A stretch of 20,032 nt of DNA from Neisseria shayeganii 871 (GTDB lineage Bacteria; Pseudomonadota; Gammaproteobacteria; Burkholderiales; Neisseriaceae). The position numbers and the translations under genes are program-made. Shown piece after piece: positions 7,421 to 15,562 of the stretch (positions within the stretch are counted from its first letter, which is position 1; every line of letters starts with the position of its first letter). The notes below the pieces were generated by a model that had not been told where the DNA came from, did no database searches, and saw nothing but the letters and a program-made list of their open reading frames with translations. The stretch spans positions 2,155,154 to 2,175,185 of the forward strand of contig NZ_JH164926.1 in NCBI RefSeq assembly GCF_000226875.1, given 5' to 3'.

Positions 7421-7450
7421 TGCAAATCCTTGCCGCAATTCCGTTATAAT
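7421..7450 (+). promoter_or_regulatory. predicted promoter of resB-ccsB
   Basis: Perfect -10 TATAAT at 7445-7450, 42 bases before the resB ATG. The best -35 is TGCAAA (7421-7426) at 18-bp spacing, a weak match. The decamer CCGTTATAAT is identical to that at the predicted ftsE promoter. Confidence 0.55.
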
Positions 7451-7492
7451 GCCGCGTTTCGGTATGCTTTCCATACAGACTGTATTCGGTTT

Positions 7493-9523
7493 ATGAGCCC
7501 CTCCCCTTCTTCCGGCAAAACCCCGCTGGCCAAGCGGCCTTGGTTTGCCTTCCTCAGCTCCATGCGTTTCGCGGTGGCCTTGCTGTCTCTGCTGGCGCTG
7601 GCTTCCGTCATCGGCACCGTGTTGCAGCAAAACCAGCAGGAAATCGGCTATGTGGTGGAATTCGGCCCGTTTTGGGATCAGATTTTCCGCTTCCTCGGCC
7701 TCTACGATGTGTATTCCTCGGCTTGGTTTGTGGCCATCATGGCCTTTCTGATGCTGTCCACCGGCTTGTGCCTGTGGCGCAATATCCCGCCCTTTCTGCG
7801 AGAAATGCGCTCTTTCCGTCTGAAAGCCACCCGCCAGTCGCTGGCGCATATGCAGCATACCGCCCTGCTCGAAAAAGCGCCCGCACCCGATGTGGCGGAA
7901 CGCTACCTGAAAGTTTCCGGTTTTTCGGTCAAACAGCAGCCGCGCGAAGACGGCAGCCTGCTCTTGGCCGCCAAAAAAGGGGCGATGAACAAATGGGGCT
8001 ACATCTGCGCCCACGCCGCCATCATCGTGATTTGCCTGGGCGGCCTGATCGACAGCAATATGGGGCTGAAGCTGGGCATCCTTTCAGGTAGCCTGAAACC
8101 GGACAAAACCGCCGAATTCGCCAGCGATTTCGCGCCCGAAAGCCGTTTGGACAGCGGCACCCTGTCGTTCCGCGGCGATGTGAACGTGCGCGAAGGGCAA
8201 ACGGTGGACAAAGTGTTCCTCAACACCGGCGAAGGCATGCTGGTGCAGGAATTGCCGTTTACGGTGGAGCTCAAGCAGTTTCACGTGGATTTCTACGACA
8301 ACGGCATGCCGCGCAATTTCGCCAGCGACCTGGTGGTGACCGACAAAAAAAGCGGCGAAGTCTTCCACCCCACCGTTAAAGTCAACCACCCGTTTACCCT
8401 GCACGGCATCACGGTGTATCAGGCCAGTTTCGGCGACGGCGGCTCCGGCCTCAATTTCCGCGCCTGGAATCTGGGCAGCCCTTCCCCGCTGGCGGCCGAG
8501 TTGAACGCCACCTCCATGAGCAGCTTCCCGCTGCATCTGGGTCAGGGTCAAACCGCCAACTACACTTTGGAATTCAACGAGCTGCGCCCGATGAATGTGG
8601 AAGACGAAGAACGGCCGCAAGCCGCAGCCGGCGGTTTGAGCCAAAGCCTGCAGGACGCGCGCAGCGTGCGGCAGGAGAAAACCCTGCGCAACGTCGGCCC
8701 CACCATCACGTTCCGCGTACGTGACGAAGCCGGTCAGGCCAAAGAATACGTCAACTACATGCTGCCCCTGCTGCGCAACGGCGACTACTATTTCGCCACC
8801 GGCGAACGCGCGGCTTTGGATCAGGAATACCGCTGGCTGATGATTCCGGCCGACCTCAACGGCAAACCCGATACCTTTATGCACCTGCGCGCCGTGCTGC
8901 AAAACCCGCAGCAGCGGCAGGCGGTAATCGAACAAGCAGTGGCCGGCATGGAAGACGACACGCAAGCCCGCTTCCGCGAAGCGCTGGGCAATGTGCTGGA
9001 ACTGTTTGCCCGCGAAGGCTATACCGGCCTCAACGATTTCGTGGCCGCCAAAATCCCCGCCAACGAGCAGGAGCGCATGCGCGAACTGTTTTACCAAATG
9101 CTGTTCGGCGCCGGCAATCTGGCGCTGGATCAGGCACTGGCCCAACAAGGCGCGCAATGGCCGCAAAACGAAGCCCGCCACCGCTTCCTGCTCAACAGCT
9201 TCGATGCCTACACCGGCCTCACCCGTTTCGATTCGCCCGTGCTGCTGCAGCTGGGCGGCTTCAAGGAAGTGAAGTCTTCCGGCCTGCAGATGACCCGCTC
9301 GCCCGGCCAAGGCTTGGTGTATCTGGGTTCCGTGCTGCTGGTATTGGGCACCGTCTTTATGTTTTACGTCCGCGAAAAACGCGCCTGGCTGCTGTATGAA
9401 AACGGCGGCGTGCGCTTTGCCATGAGTTCCGGCCGCCACGGCCGCGAGCTGGACACCGAATTTCCGCAACACCAAGCCCACCTCGCGCGTCTGGCGCAGG
9501 AGTTGAACCATGAATCATCCTAA
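7493..9523 (+). CDS. resB: cytochrome c biogenesis protein ResB (Ccs1-type)
   Basis: 676 residues; the ResB/Ccs1 half of the system II cytochrome c maturation machine, which with its CcsA/ResC partner exports haem and attaches it to apocytochromes in the periplasm. Membrane segments: FAVALLSLLALASVIGTVL (about 27-45), AWFVAIMAFLMLSTGLCLW (about 78-96), WGYICAHAAIIVICLGGLI (about 168-186, with H174 as a candidate haem ligand), a large periplasmic domain, and a last segment near the C-terminus (GLVYLGSVLLVLGTVFMFYV). The frame is open to a TTG at 7430, but that start overlaps the promoter, so ATG 7493 is preferred. It overlaps the next gene by 14 bases, indicating translational coupling. An exact DUS lies in frame at 8083-8094 (L-S-G-S-L-K), and a one-mismatch copy at 7900-7911. 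Confidence 0.94.
   Translation: MSPSPSSGKTPLAKRPWFAFLSSMRFAVALLSLLALASVIGTVLQQNQQEIGYVVEFGPFWDQIFRFLGLYDVYSSAWFVAIMAFLMLSTGLCLWRNIPPFLREMRSFRLKATRQSLAHMQHTALLEKAPAPDVAERYLKVSGFSVKQQPREDGSLLLAAKKGAMNKWGYICAHAAIIVICLGGLIDSNMGLKLGILSGSLKPDKTAEFASDFAPESRLDSGTLSFRGDVNVREGQTVDKVFLNTGEGMLVQELPFTVELKQFHVDFYDNGMPRNFASDLVVTDKKSGEVFHPTVKVNHPFTLHGITVYQASFGDGGSGLNFRAWNLGSPSPLAAELNATSMSSFPLHLGQGQTANYTLEFNELRPMNVEDEERPQAAAGGLSQSLQDARSVRQEKTLRNVGPTITFRVRDEAGQAKEYVNYMLPLLRNGDYYFATGERAALDQEYRWLMIPADLNGKPDTFMHLRAVLQNPQQRQAVIEQAVAGMEDDTQARFREALGNVLELFAREGYTGLNDFVAAKIPANEQERMRELFYQMLFGAGNLALDQALAQQGAQWPQNEARHRFLLNSFDAYTGLTRFDSPVLLQLGGFKEVKSSGLQMTRSPGQGLVYLGSVLLVLGTVFMFYVREKRAWLLYENGGVRFAMSSGRHGRELDTEFPQHQAHLARLAQELNHESS
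8083..8094 (-). repeat. DNA uptake sequence inside resB
   Basis: Exact TTCAGGTAGCCT in coding sequence. With flanking bases it reads TTTCAGG-TAG-CCTGAAA, a 7-bp self-complementary hairpin. Confidence 0.9.
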
Positions 9524-10727
9524 ATCCCCCTCCCTGCCCGCCGGTTTGGCGGCCACGGAAACACAGCCTGCCGCCAAACACGAGCTGCTGCAGGAGCGCC
9601 GTTTCTGGCGCAAACTGGGCGCGGCCGACTGGCTGTTTGCCGTGCTGATGGCCGCCGTGGCGGTAGCGGTGCACCTCATCCTGCCGCACCACATGGACAT
9701 TTACGAAGTCTGCATCTTGTGGAGCAGCGCCGCCGCTGCCGTGGCGCTGGGCTGGTTTTTCAAACCGCTGCGCTGGTATATCCCGCTGTGCATCGCGCTG
9801 GCCTATGGCGCGGTGCTGCTCTACGGCGGCCACATTGAGCAGGCCGACAACCGTTTTCTGTTGAAATACTTTTTGAGCAGCCAATCGGCCATCGGCTGGC
9901 TGTGCGCACTGGTCATCATGGCTTGGGGCTGCTATGCGCTGGGCCTGTTCGGCAAACGGCATGGCGATTCCGCCACCAACACCCTGCTCGAGATGGGGCG
10001 CAACCTCAGCTGGGCGGCTGCCGTGGCCGGCTTGACCGGTATGCTGGTGCGCTGGCACGAAAGTTATCTGTTGCGCCCGGATGCCGGACACATTCCGGTT
10101 TCCAACCTGTATGAAGTGTTTATCCTGTTCATCGTCATCACCGGGCTGATGTTTTTGTATTACGAAGGCAAATTCAAGCTGCAGCGGCTGGGTGTGTTTG
10201 TGTACACCCTGCAGCTGATTTTGGTGGGTTTCGTGTTGTGGTACAGCTTCAGCCGCAACGCCCACCAAATCCAGCCGCTGATTCCGGCTTTGCAGTCTTG
10301 GTGGATGAAAATCCATGTGCCGGCCAATTTCATCGGCTACGGCGCTTTCTGCATGGCCGCCTTTCTCGGCGTGGCCGAATTGCTGAAACTGTACCGCCCG
10401 GCGCTCAAACTGCCGGAAACCCATGTGATCGAAGAGGTGATGTATAAAGCGATTGCGGTCGGTTTCCTCTTTTTCACCATCGCCACCATTCTCGGCGCAT
10501 TGTGGGCCGCCGACGCCTGGGGTCGCTACTGGAGCTGGGATCCGAAAGAAACCTGGGCCTTTATTGTGTGGCTCAACTACGCGATCTGGCTGCATTTGCG
10601 CCTGGTGGCCGGTTGGCGCGGTGCGGTGCTGGCTTGGTGGGCGATTGTCGGCTTTTTCATCACCGCTTTCGCTTTTGTCGGCGTGAATATGTTTTTAAGC
10701 GGCCTGCATTCTTACGGCGGGCTGTAA
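9510..10727 (+). CDS. ccsB: cytochrome c biogenesis protein CcsA/ResC type (TIGR 'CcsB'), haem-handling WWD protein
   Basis: 405 residues; polytopic inner-membrane partner of ResB in system II cytochrome c maturation. Databases often call this family CcsB although it is the homologue of CcsA/ResC. The haem-binding WWD motif is present at about 337-349 (WGRYWSWDPKETW). Candidate axial haem histidines flank it: H269 (KIHVPANFIGYGAF) and H400 near the end (SGLHSYGGL, the usual family terminus). Several hydrophobic segments cover most of the protein. ATG 9510 lies inside the resB end (14-base overlap), preceded by AGGAG (9498-9502) with 7 bases of spacing. The stop codon TAA is the first part of the terminator stem that follows. 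Confidence 0.94.
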   Translation: MNHPKSPSLPAGLAATETQPAAKHELLQERRFWRKLGAADWLFAVLMAAVAVAVHLILPHHMDIYEVCILWSSAAAAVALGWFFKPLRWYIPLCIALAYGAVLLYGGHIEQADNRFLLKYFLSSQSAIGWLCALVIMAWGCYALGLFGKRHGDSATNTLLEMGRNLSWAAAVAGLTGMLVRWHESYLLRPDAGHIPVSNLYEVFILFIVITGLMFLYYEGKFKLQRLGVFVYTLQLILVGFVLWYSFSRNAHQIQPLIPALQSWWMKIHVPANFIGYGAFCMAAFLGVAELLKLYRPALKLPETHVIEEVMYKAIAVGFLFFTIATILGALWAADAWGRYWSWDPKETWAFIVWLNYAIWLHLRLVAGWRGAVLAWWAIVGFFITAFAFVGVNMFLSGLHSYGGL

Positions 10728-10778
10728 ACAACAGGCTACCTGAAAGCCGTGCCGCTTTTCAGGTAGCCTGTTGTTTTT
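10727..10778 (+). terminator. strong intrinsic terminator of resB-ccsB made from an inverted DUS pair
   Basis: A perfect 19-bp stem, AACAACAGGCTACCTGAAA (10727-10745) with its complement (10757-10775), an 11-base loop, and a TTTTT run (10774-10778). Both arms hold exact DUS copies (10733-10744, 10758-10769). The stem begins at the last base of the ccsB stop codon. Confidence 0.92.
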
Positions 10779-10833
10779 CGCATCATCATTCATCCCCTTT
10801 CCCTGCTGCCGCAATACAAAGGAACCCCGATTT

Positions 10834-12390
10834 ATGGATTTCAGTTGGCTGGCCGACCCGGTAACCTGGCTGGGCTTCGCAACCCTGATTATTTTGGAAG
10901 TGGTGCTCGGCATCGACAATTTGGTGTTCGTGGCCATTCTCGCCAACAAGGTGAAACCGGCCCACCGCGACCGTGCGCGCATCACCGGCCTCGTGCTGGC
11001 CGTGCTGATGCGCTTGGTGATGCTCGGCTTTATGGTGCAGCTGATGCGGCTGACCGCGCCGCTGTTCGAAATCAACGGCCATGCCGTTTCCGGCAAAGAC
11101 ATGATCATGTTTTTCGGCGGCCTGTTCCTGCTCTATAAAGCCACCACCGAGCTGCACGAACGCCTGGAAGGCGTCAACCACTACACCGTGGCCGAGCAGC
11201 ACAAAGTCCATGCCCCTTTTTGGGGCGTGGTGGCGCAGATTCTGGTACTCGACGCCGTCTTCTCTATCGACGCGGTGATCACCGCCGTCGCCATGGTGCA
11301 GCACATCGAAGTGGCCATGGCCGCCGTGGTGGTGGCCATGGGCATGATGATTTGGGCCAGCAAACCGCTCACCGAGTTTGTCGATAAACACCCCACCGTG
11401 GTGATGCTGTGTTTGGGCTTCCTGTTGATGATCGGCTTTTCGCTGATTGCCGAAGCCTTCCATGTGGAAATCCCCAAAGGCTACCTGTATGCCGCCATCG
11501 GCTTCTCCATCCTGATCGAAATCTTCAACCACATTGCCCGCCGCAACACCGACAAAAACGCCTACAGCGGCAGCTCCTGGCGCAAGCGCACTGCCGAAAA
11601 CGTGCTCGGCATGATGGGCATCCGGGAAGCCGTGCTGGCCAAAGCCGGCGAAACCGACAACGACGGCTATTTTGAAGAAAACGAAAAATCCATGATCCGC
11701 AGCGTGCTCACCCTGGCCGAGCGCCCCATTCCCGGCGTGATGATTCCGCGCCGCGACATCGAGCGGCTCGACATCTCGCAAAGCAAGGAAGAACAGAAAG
11801 CCCAGCTGCAAAACACCCCGTATTCCCGCCTTTTGGTGGTGGGCAAGGCCGGCGCCGACGAGCCCTTGGGCTACATCAACAAAAAAGATCTGCTCAACCA
11901 GCTCTTGGACGAAGGCGAAATCAACATCCAAGCCGCCCTGCGTCAACCCTTAATTCTGCCCGACAGCGCCAACGCTCTCTCCGCCATCGAGCAGTTCCGC
12001 CGCAGCAGTGCCGATTACGCGCTGGTGGTGGACGAATTCGGCGCCGTTCTCGGCATGGTGACCATGAAAGACCTGTTGGAAACCATTGCCGGCGAATTTC
12101 CCGAAGCCTTCGAGCGCGAAGACAGCCCCAGCCTGCAAACCAATGCCGACCACAGCCTCACCGTGGACGGCAGCTTGGAATACGTGGAACTTGCGCCGCA
12201 GCTCAACCTGCCGCCGCAGGAAGAAGATGCCGACTACCACACCGTGGCCGGCCTGATGATGGAGGAGCTGCAAAGCATCCCCGATGTCGGCGATACCCTC
12301 GATTATTACGGGTGGCGTTTCGAAGTGCTGGAAAAAGAAGGCCAGCGCATCGAGCGGGTGAGAGTCAGCAAACTGCCGGACGAGGATTGA
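10834..12390 (+). CDS. TerC-family membrane protein with CBS pair and CorC/HlyC domain (YoaE/YegH type)
   Basis: 518 residues, the same length as E. coli YoaE. The N-terminal TerC domain (about 10-230) has the family's acidic membrane motifs (LEVVLGIDNLVFVAIL with E22 and D28-N29; VLDAVFSIDAVITAVAM near 140). A linker leads to two CBS motifs (about 290-420, beginning ERPIPGVMIPRRDI) and a C-terminal CorC/HlyC transporter-associated domain (about 430-518, with VAGLMMEEL and GWRFEVLEKEGQRIERVRV). TerC relatives are tied to metal-ion (for example Mn) export and the CBS part to nucleotide sensing; the exact substrate here is unknown. ATG 10834 is preferred: AAAGGA (10818-10823) lies 10 bases upstream and the longer frame runs back into the ccsB terminator. 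Probably monocistronic, ending at a hairpin. Confidence 0.9.
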   Translation: MDFSWLADPVTWLGFATLIILEVVLGIDNLVFVAILANKVKPAHRDRARITGLVLAVLMRLVMLGFMVQLMRLTAPLFEINGHAVSGKDMIMFFGGLFLLYKATTELHERLEGVNHYTVAEQHKVHAPFWGVVAQILVLDAVFSIDAVITAVAMVQHIEVAMAAVVVAMGMMIWASKPLTEFVDKHPTVVMLCLGFLLMIGFSLIAEAFHVEIPKGYLYAAIGFSILIEIFNHIARRNTDKNAYSGSSWRKRTAENVLGMMGIREAVLAKAGETDNDGYFEENEKSMIRSVLTLAERPIPGVMIPRRDIERLDISQSKEEQKAQLQNTPYSRLLVVGKAGADEPLGYINKKDLLNQLLDEGEINIQAALRQPLILPDSANALSAIEQFRRSSADYALVVDEFGAVLGMVTMKDLLETIAGEFPEAFEREDSPSLQTNADHSLTVDGSLEYVELAPQLNLPPQEEDADYHTVAGLMMEELQSIPDVGDTLDYYGWRFEVLEKEGQRIERVRVSKLPDED

Positions 12391-12403
12391 GCCGCTCCGG
12401 TTG

Positions 12404-12440
12404 CCAAGCGCCCTTTCAGGTAGCCTGAAAGGGCGCTTGG
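12404..12440. terminator. 17-bp hairpin with a single DUS, between convergent genes
   Basis: CCAAGCGCCCTTTCAGG, loop TAG, CCTGAAAGGGCGCTTGG: perfect stem around one exact DUS (12415-12426). It lies between the TerC-type gene (+, stop 12390) and the DUF1963 gene (-, stop 12469), so it can serve both. T-tracts are weak on both sides. Confidence 0.75.
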
Positions 12441-12468
12441 CTTGTTTGGGCCCATGCCGGTGCCCAGC

Positions 12469-13326
12469 TTAGCTGCAATCCCAAGTGTAGAGCACGCGCG
12501 AAAAATCGCGGCGGCGCAAATCGTCGGGGCGGATAAACAAATGGGCAATGCCGGCATCGCCCCACATCATCAGCTCGGGCGGCTGGCTGTCGAGCTGCAC
12601 CAATTGCACGTAGGCCATTTCCTCGGCGCTGAGGCGCGGGTCGTCCTGCGTGAAGGTGGGGTAGCCGCCCACGCGGTTGCCGTTGCCTGCGAATGCTGCC
12701 AAATAAGCTTCGGCAAAGGCATCGAATTCGTCGTCAATCCAGTTGTCAAAATGAATGTCGGGTGCGCCCTCGCCTTTCAGGTAGCAGGTGCGGTCGTCCA
12801 GGGTAGGAAACTGCACGCCGGCCTCGAAACGGATGGCGCAGGGCTGTGTGAACGGCAGACGCGGCGGGCGCGCAAAACTGCGTTTCAACTTTTGCCACAG
12901 CCCCTGCGCGGGCGGATTCAGCGGCGGCAGAAAAGAAAAATCGCGCACCAGCGCCGCGTCGTCGGCCAGCACTTCGGGGTAATAGCAGAGGCGGAAAGCG
13001 CTTTGATCGGCGGGGTGGTCGAAATTGGCGCCCCAAGTCCAAGTGGCCTCGACAAACCACTGCAAAATGCCCTCGGTGGGAAAGTCGGGCAGGGGTGGCA
13101 TTTCGGCAAAATTGATTTGCAAGAGCAGATACAGCGGCTTGCCGTCCGCACTGTGCGGGTAGGCCGCCCATGCGGGCAGATAGGGCAGGCCGCCGAGCTT
13201 GCTTTGGCGCCAGCCCAAGTCGGCAGCGGGGTGCAGGCTGATTTCGGCGGTGGGTTTGGCCGCCGCCAGCAGGGCGCTTTGATAGGGAGTGAACGCGGGG
13301 TGGTTTAAGGCGGCGCGATTCATCAT
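12469..13326 (-). CDS. DUF1963 (YwqG-like) family protein
   Basis: 285 residues of the DUF1963/YwqG family, cytoplasmic and without known biochemical role. Family landmarks: SKLGGLPYLP (about 42-51), LYLLLQINFAEMP (about 65-77), GGYPTFTQDDPR, then LVQLDSQPPELMMWGDAGIAHLFI and the C-terminal DDLRRRDFSRVLYTWDC. There are two adjacent ATGs (13326 and 13323); GGAGG (plus-strand 13332-13336) is 5 bases from the first and 8 from the second, so the true start could be either. It lies downstream of ftsX on the same strand but is separated by a terminator. Confidence 0.88.
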   Translation of the reverse strand: MMNRAALNHPAFTPYQSALLAAAKPTAEISLHPAADLGWRQSKLGGLPYLPAWAAYPHSADGKPLYLLLQINFAEMPPLPDFPTEGILQWFVEATWTWGANFDHPADQSAFRLCYYPEVLADDAALVRDFSFLPPLNPPAQGLWQKLKRSFARPPRLPFTQPCAIRFEAGVQFPTLDDRTCYLKGEGAPDIHFDNWIDDEFDAFAEAYLAAFAGNGNRVGGYPTFTQDDPRLSAEEMAYVQLVQLDSQPPELMMWGDAGIAHLFIRPDDLRRRDFSRVLYTWDCS

Positions 13327-13349
13327 ACAAACCTCCGTTGGCAGGCCGG

Positions 13350-13385
13350 AAAAGCTTTCAGGTAGCCCGAAGGCTACCTGAAAGC
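13350..13385 (-). terminator. ftsEX terminator: DUS pair with UUCG tetraloop
   Basis: Stem of 14 bp (GCTTTCAGGTAGCC / GGCTACCTGAAAGC, 13354-13385). Read on the minus strand, which is the ftsX transcript, the loop is TTCG closed by C-G, an extra-stable cUUCGg tetraloop, followed directly by TTTT (13350-13353). One arm holds an exact DUS (13371-13382), the other a one-mismatch copy (13357-13368). Confidence 0.9.
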
Positions 13386-13409
13386 GTTGCGTTTGCGAAG
13401 CGGGAAAGC

Positions 13410-14324
13410 TCAGCTTCTGGCCTTAAAGCTGAGCAGATGGCGGCTGCCGGCCAGCCAAGCGCCCAGCGCGCCCAAGCCGCACACCACGGCAAACACCACG
13501 GCGATTTCCCAGCCGTGGAAAAAACGCCAGTCCAAATGCAGGCCGTAGGGGCGGAAAATGCGGTTAATCAGCGGGCGCGTGGTCTGCACCAGCCAGCCGC
13601 ACAAGAGCAGGCTCAGGCCGGCGGCCAGGGCGCTCTGCCACACGGCCTGATAAATAAACGGGCGGTGGATAAACGAGGCGGGCGCCCCCAAGAGTTTGGT
13701 GATTTCGATTTCTTCCTTGCGGCTGAGGATTTGCAGGCGGATGGTGTTGTGCGCCACCAAAACAAAGGCCACGCCCAAGGTGAGCGCCAGAAAACGGAAC
13801 ACCTGATGGACGAAGGTATTGATTTGGTAGAGTGTTTGCATCCACTCGGCATCCATCTGCGCGCTGTCCACCTGCGGCAGGGCGGCCAGGTCTTGCTGCA
13901 GCGCGGTTTGTTCTTCGGGCGTGAGGCCGTCCCGCGGGCTAACGGCAAACACGTCGGGCAGCGGATTGCTGTCGAGCATGGACACCAAATCCTGCCCTTG
14001 GAAAGCCTGTTGCAGTTCGCGCATGCCTTCCTGTTTGCTCACGAAATCCGCCTTCTCGATGCGCGGATCGGCCGACAGTTTGGCGCGGATGTGCTCCGCC
14101 GCCGCGCTGTCGGCTTCGTGGTTGAGATAGAGGGTGATTTGCGGCGCTTCGTTCAGCCGCCCCAACACCGCGCCGCTGCTCTGCACGCCCAAATACAGGG
14201 CCAGCGGCAGGGTCATGGCCACGGCCAACATCAGCAGCACCAACAGCGTGCCCAGCGGCTGTTTGAATAAGGCTTTGAAAGCCTGCAGGGCGGCTTCGAG
14301 ATGCAGGGAAAGATAATGTTTCAT
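13410..14324 (-). CDS. ftsX: cell division protein FtsX (permease-like subunit)
   Basis: 304 residues; the membrane partner of FtsE, which at the division septum relays ATP hydrolysis to periplasmic peptidoglycan hydrolase activators. Four transmembrane segments are visible: LGTLLVLLMLAVAMTLPLAL (about 25-44), VFRFLALTLGVAFVLVAHNT (about 170-190), a segment in YQAVWQSALAAGLSLLLCGW (about 225-245), and IAVVFAVVCGLGALGAWLAG (about 275-295). The periplasmic domain lies between the first two (about 50-165). The conserved cytoplasmic SRKEEIEITKLLGAP loop follows TM2. The ATG overlaps the ftsE stop (ATGA, 14321-14324), fixing the start and implying coupled translation. Confidence 0.95.
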   Translation of the reverse strand: MKHYLSLHLEAALQAFKALFKQPLGTLLVLLMLAVAMTLPLALYLGVQSSGAVLGRLNEAPQITLYLNHEADSAAAEHIRAKLSADPRIEKADFVSKQEGMRELQQAFQGQDLVSMLDSNPLPDVFAVSPRDGLTPEEQTALQQDLAALPQVDSAQMDAEWMQTLYQINTFVHQVFRFLALTLGVAFVLVAHNTIRLQILSRKEEIEITKLLGAPASFIHRPFIYQAVWQSALAAGLSLLLCGWLVQTTRPLINRIFRPYGLHLDWRFFHGWEIAVVFAVVCGLGALGAWLAGSRHLLSFKARS

Positions 14325-14974
14325 GCGGCAAACCTGCCTTCCTGCAGGCGCAGGATGCGGTGGCCGTAGTCGGCCATCAGGGTTTCGTCGTGGGCGGCCA
14401 CAATCACGGTGGTGCCGGCTTCGTGGAAGATCTTGAACAGCTCCATGATGTCCAAGGCATACGCGCGGTCGAGGTTGGCCGAGGGCTCGTCGGCAATCAG
14501 CAGGCCGGGCTGGTGCACCACCGCGCGGGCGATGCACAGGCGCTGCTGTTCGCCGCCGGAAAGGGTGATCGGATCGGCCAGTTCGCGCCCGCCCAAGCCC
14601 ACTTTTTCAATTGCAATCCGCGCGCGTTTGTCGGCGGTTTGGCGGTCGTAACCGATGATGCGCAGCGGCAGCAGCACGTTTTGCAGCACGTTGCGGTCGA
14701 ACAGGATTTTGTGGTCTTGAAACACGATGCCGATGTGTTGGCGCAGATAGCCCAAGCGCTGGTCGGACAGGCTGCCGATTTCCTGATTGTTCATCCACAC
14801 CTTGCCGGAAGTGGGTTTGGTGATGCCGGCAATCAGCTTGAGCACGGTGGATTTGCCGGCGCCGGAGTGGCCGGCCACAAAAATCATCTCGCCTTTATTG
14901 ATTTGAAAGCTGACGTTTTTGAGGGCATGAAAGCCGCCGGGGTAGGTTTTGCAAACTTGTTCGAAACGGATCAT
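14321..14974 (-). CDS. ftsE: cell division ATP-binding protein FtsE
   Basis: 217-residue ABC ATPase that pairs with FtsX in the divisome. Walker A G35-HSGAGKST-43, Q-loop Q86, ABC signature LSGGEQQR (138-145), Walker B LLIADEP (158-164) and H-loop H195 are all present. Length is standard (about 216-222). The frame extends 24 codons upstream, but MIRFEQVCKTYPGG at 14974 is the family N-terminus. The nearest ribosome-like site is AGGA about 12 bases upstream, so initiation may be weak. First gene of the ftsE-ftsX operon, with a predicted -10 box about 85 bases upstream. Confidence 0.96.
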   Translation of the reverse strand: MIRFEQVCKTYPGGFHALKNVSFQINKGEMIFVAGHSGAGKSTVLKLIAGITKPTSGKVWMNNQEIGSLSDQRLGYLRQHIGIVFQDHKILFDRNVLQNVLLPLRIIGYDRQTADKRARIAIEKVGLGGRELADPITLSGGEQQRLCIARAVVHQPGLLIADEPSANLDRAYALDIMELFKIFHEAGTTVIVAAHDETLMADYGHRILRLQEGRFAA

Positions 14975-15057
14975 GAAGCAATGGATTCCTGTGGGAGAAG
15001 GCGGCGGTGCCGGCCGCAGCCGTCGGCCGTCGGTGCGCCGAGGCAAATAAGGCAGTG

Positions 15058-15087
15058 ATTATAACGGCAATTCGAGCCGCCGCCCAA
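15058..15087 (-). promoter_or_regulatory. predicted promoter of ftsEX
   Basis: Minus-strand TATAAT (plus-strand 15058-15063) in the context CCGTTATAAT, identical to the resB promoter decamer. The best -35 is TTGGGC (15082-15087) at 18-bp spacing, a partial match. Confidence 0.5.
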
Positions 15088-15258
15088 TGCCGCCAGCACC
15101 GCCATCGGCAGGCCGACGGCATAGGCTGCCGCAGCGTGAATTTTTCTCCGCGTTTCCTGGAAAAAAAAGCAATGAACTGCCAATCCCGCTGCACCCTGTT
15201 TGCCGCCGTCAGCGCCGCCGTTTCCGGCTAAAACCTTATGAAATATTGCCTTTACGCC

Positions 15259-15472
15259 TTACCCACAAAAGCTGTGGATAACTTCGTGGAAAACCATGGG
15301 GCAGTGCGCGGAATGCTTGAAAAATCAGGCTTCGGCTTGGTTTGCCCAAAAAATTGTCATTTTTGAAAAAATTATTGCTATTTAATAAGTTATATTGTTT
15401 TTCAAGCTGTCAAGCCGGTCGGGCGGCTGCCTGGACGACCGCATAAAAAACAGAGTCCGTCAATGTGGATAA
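15259..15472. other. DnaA-box cluster with A+T-rich block (possible oriC-like region)
   Basis: This lies in the 588-base gene-free gap between ftsE and earP. Perfect 9-mer DnaA boxes (TGTGGATAA) occur at 15273-15281 and 15464-15472. A one-mismatch box TTACCCACA (15259-15267) faces the first across five bases, and a weaker CGTGGAAAA is at 15286-15294. Between them is a strongly A+T-rich block (about 15346-15406), bracketed by a 10-bp inverted repeat GCTTGAAAAA (15315-15324) / TTTTTCAAGC (15398-15407). This resembles an origin with an unwinding element or a DnaA-controlled regulatory region. dnaA and dnaN are not in the window. No coding potential was found in the gap. Confidence 0.4.
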
Positions 15473-15497
15473 ACACAAAAAATTTCCCCGCCTTGGC

Positions 15498-15525
15498 TTG
15501 ACAAAAATGCAAAGCGACGTAAATT
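15498..15525 (+). promoter_or_regulatory. predicted promoter of earP
   Basis: Perfect -35 TTGACA (15498-15503), 16-bp spacer, -10-like TAAATT (15520-15525). Transcription would start near 15532, which excludes the upstream TTG (15524) as start codon and supports ATG 15563. Confidence 0.5.
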
Positions 15526-15562
15526 GCCGCCCCATCTGGTTTTTTCCGATTCGGCCCGAAAC

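Noticed and set aside
7430..7492. Upstream in-frame extension of resB from a TTG codon
   Set aside because: It overlaps the predicted -10 box (7445-7450); MSPSPSSGK at 7493 is a better N-terminus before the first membrane segment.
11478..11489. DUS-like AGGCTACCTGTA in the TerC-type gene
   Set aside because: Two mismatches at the 3' end; explained by codons for the peptide KGYLYA.
14325..14537. Long upstream extension of the ftsX frame
   Set aside because: It runs through ftsE coding sequence; the ATGA overlap with the ftsE stop defines the real start.
15007..15231. Plus-strand 74-codon frame in the ftsE-earP gap
   Set aside because: No signal, motif or ribosome site; the region reads as regulatory DNA.
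15524..15562. TTG start giving a 13-residue longer EarP
   Set aside because: It overlaps the predicted -10 (15520-15525) and would lie upstream of the transcript start; the EarP signature fits ATG 15563.
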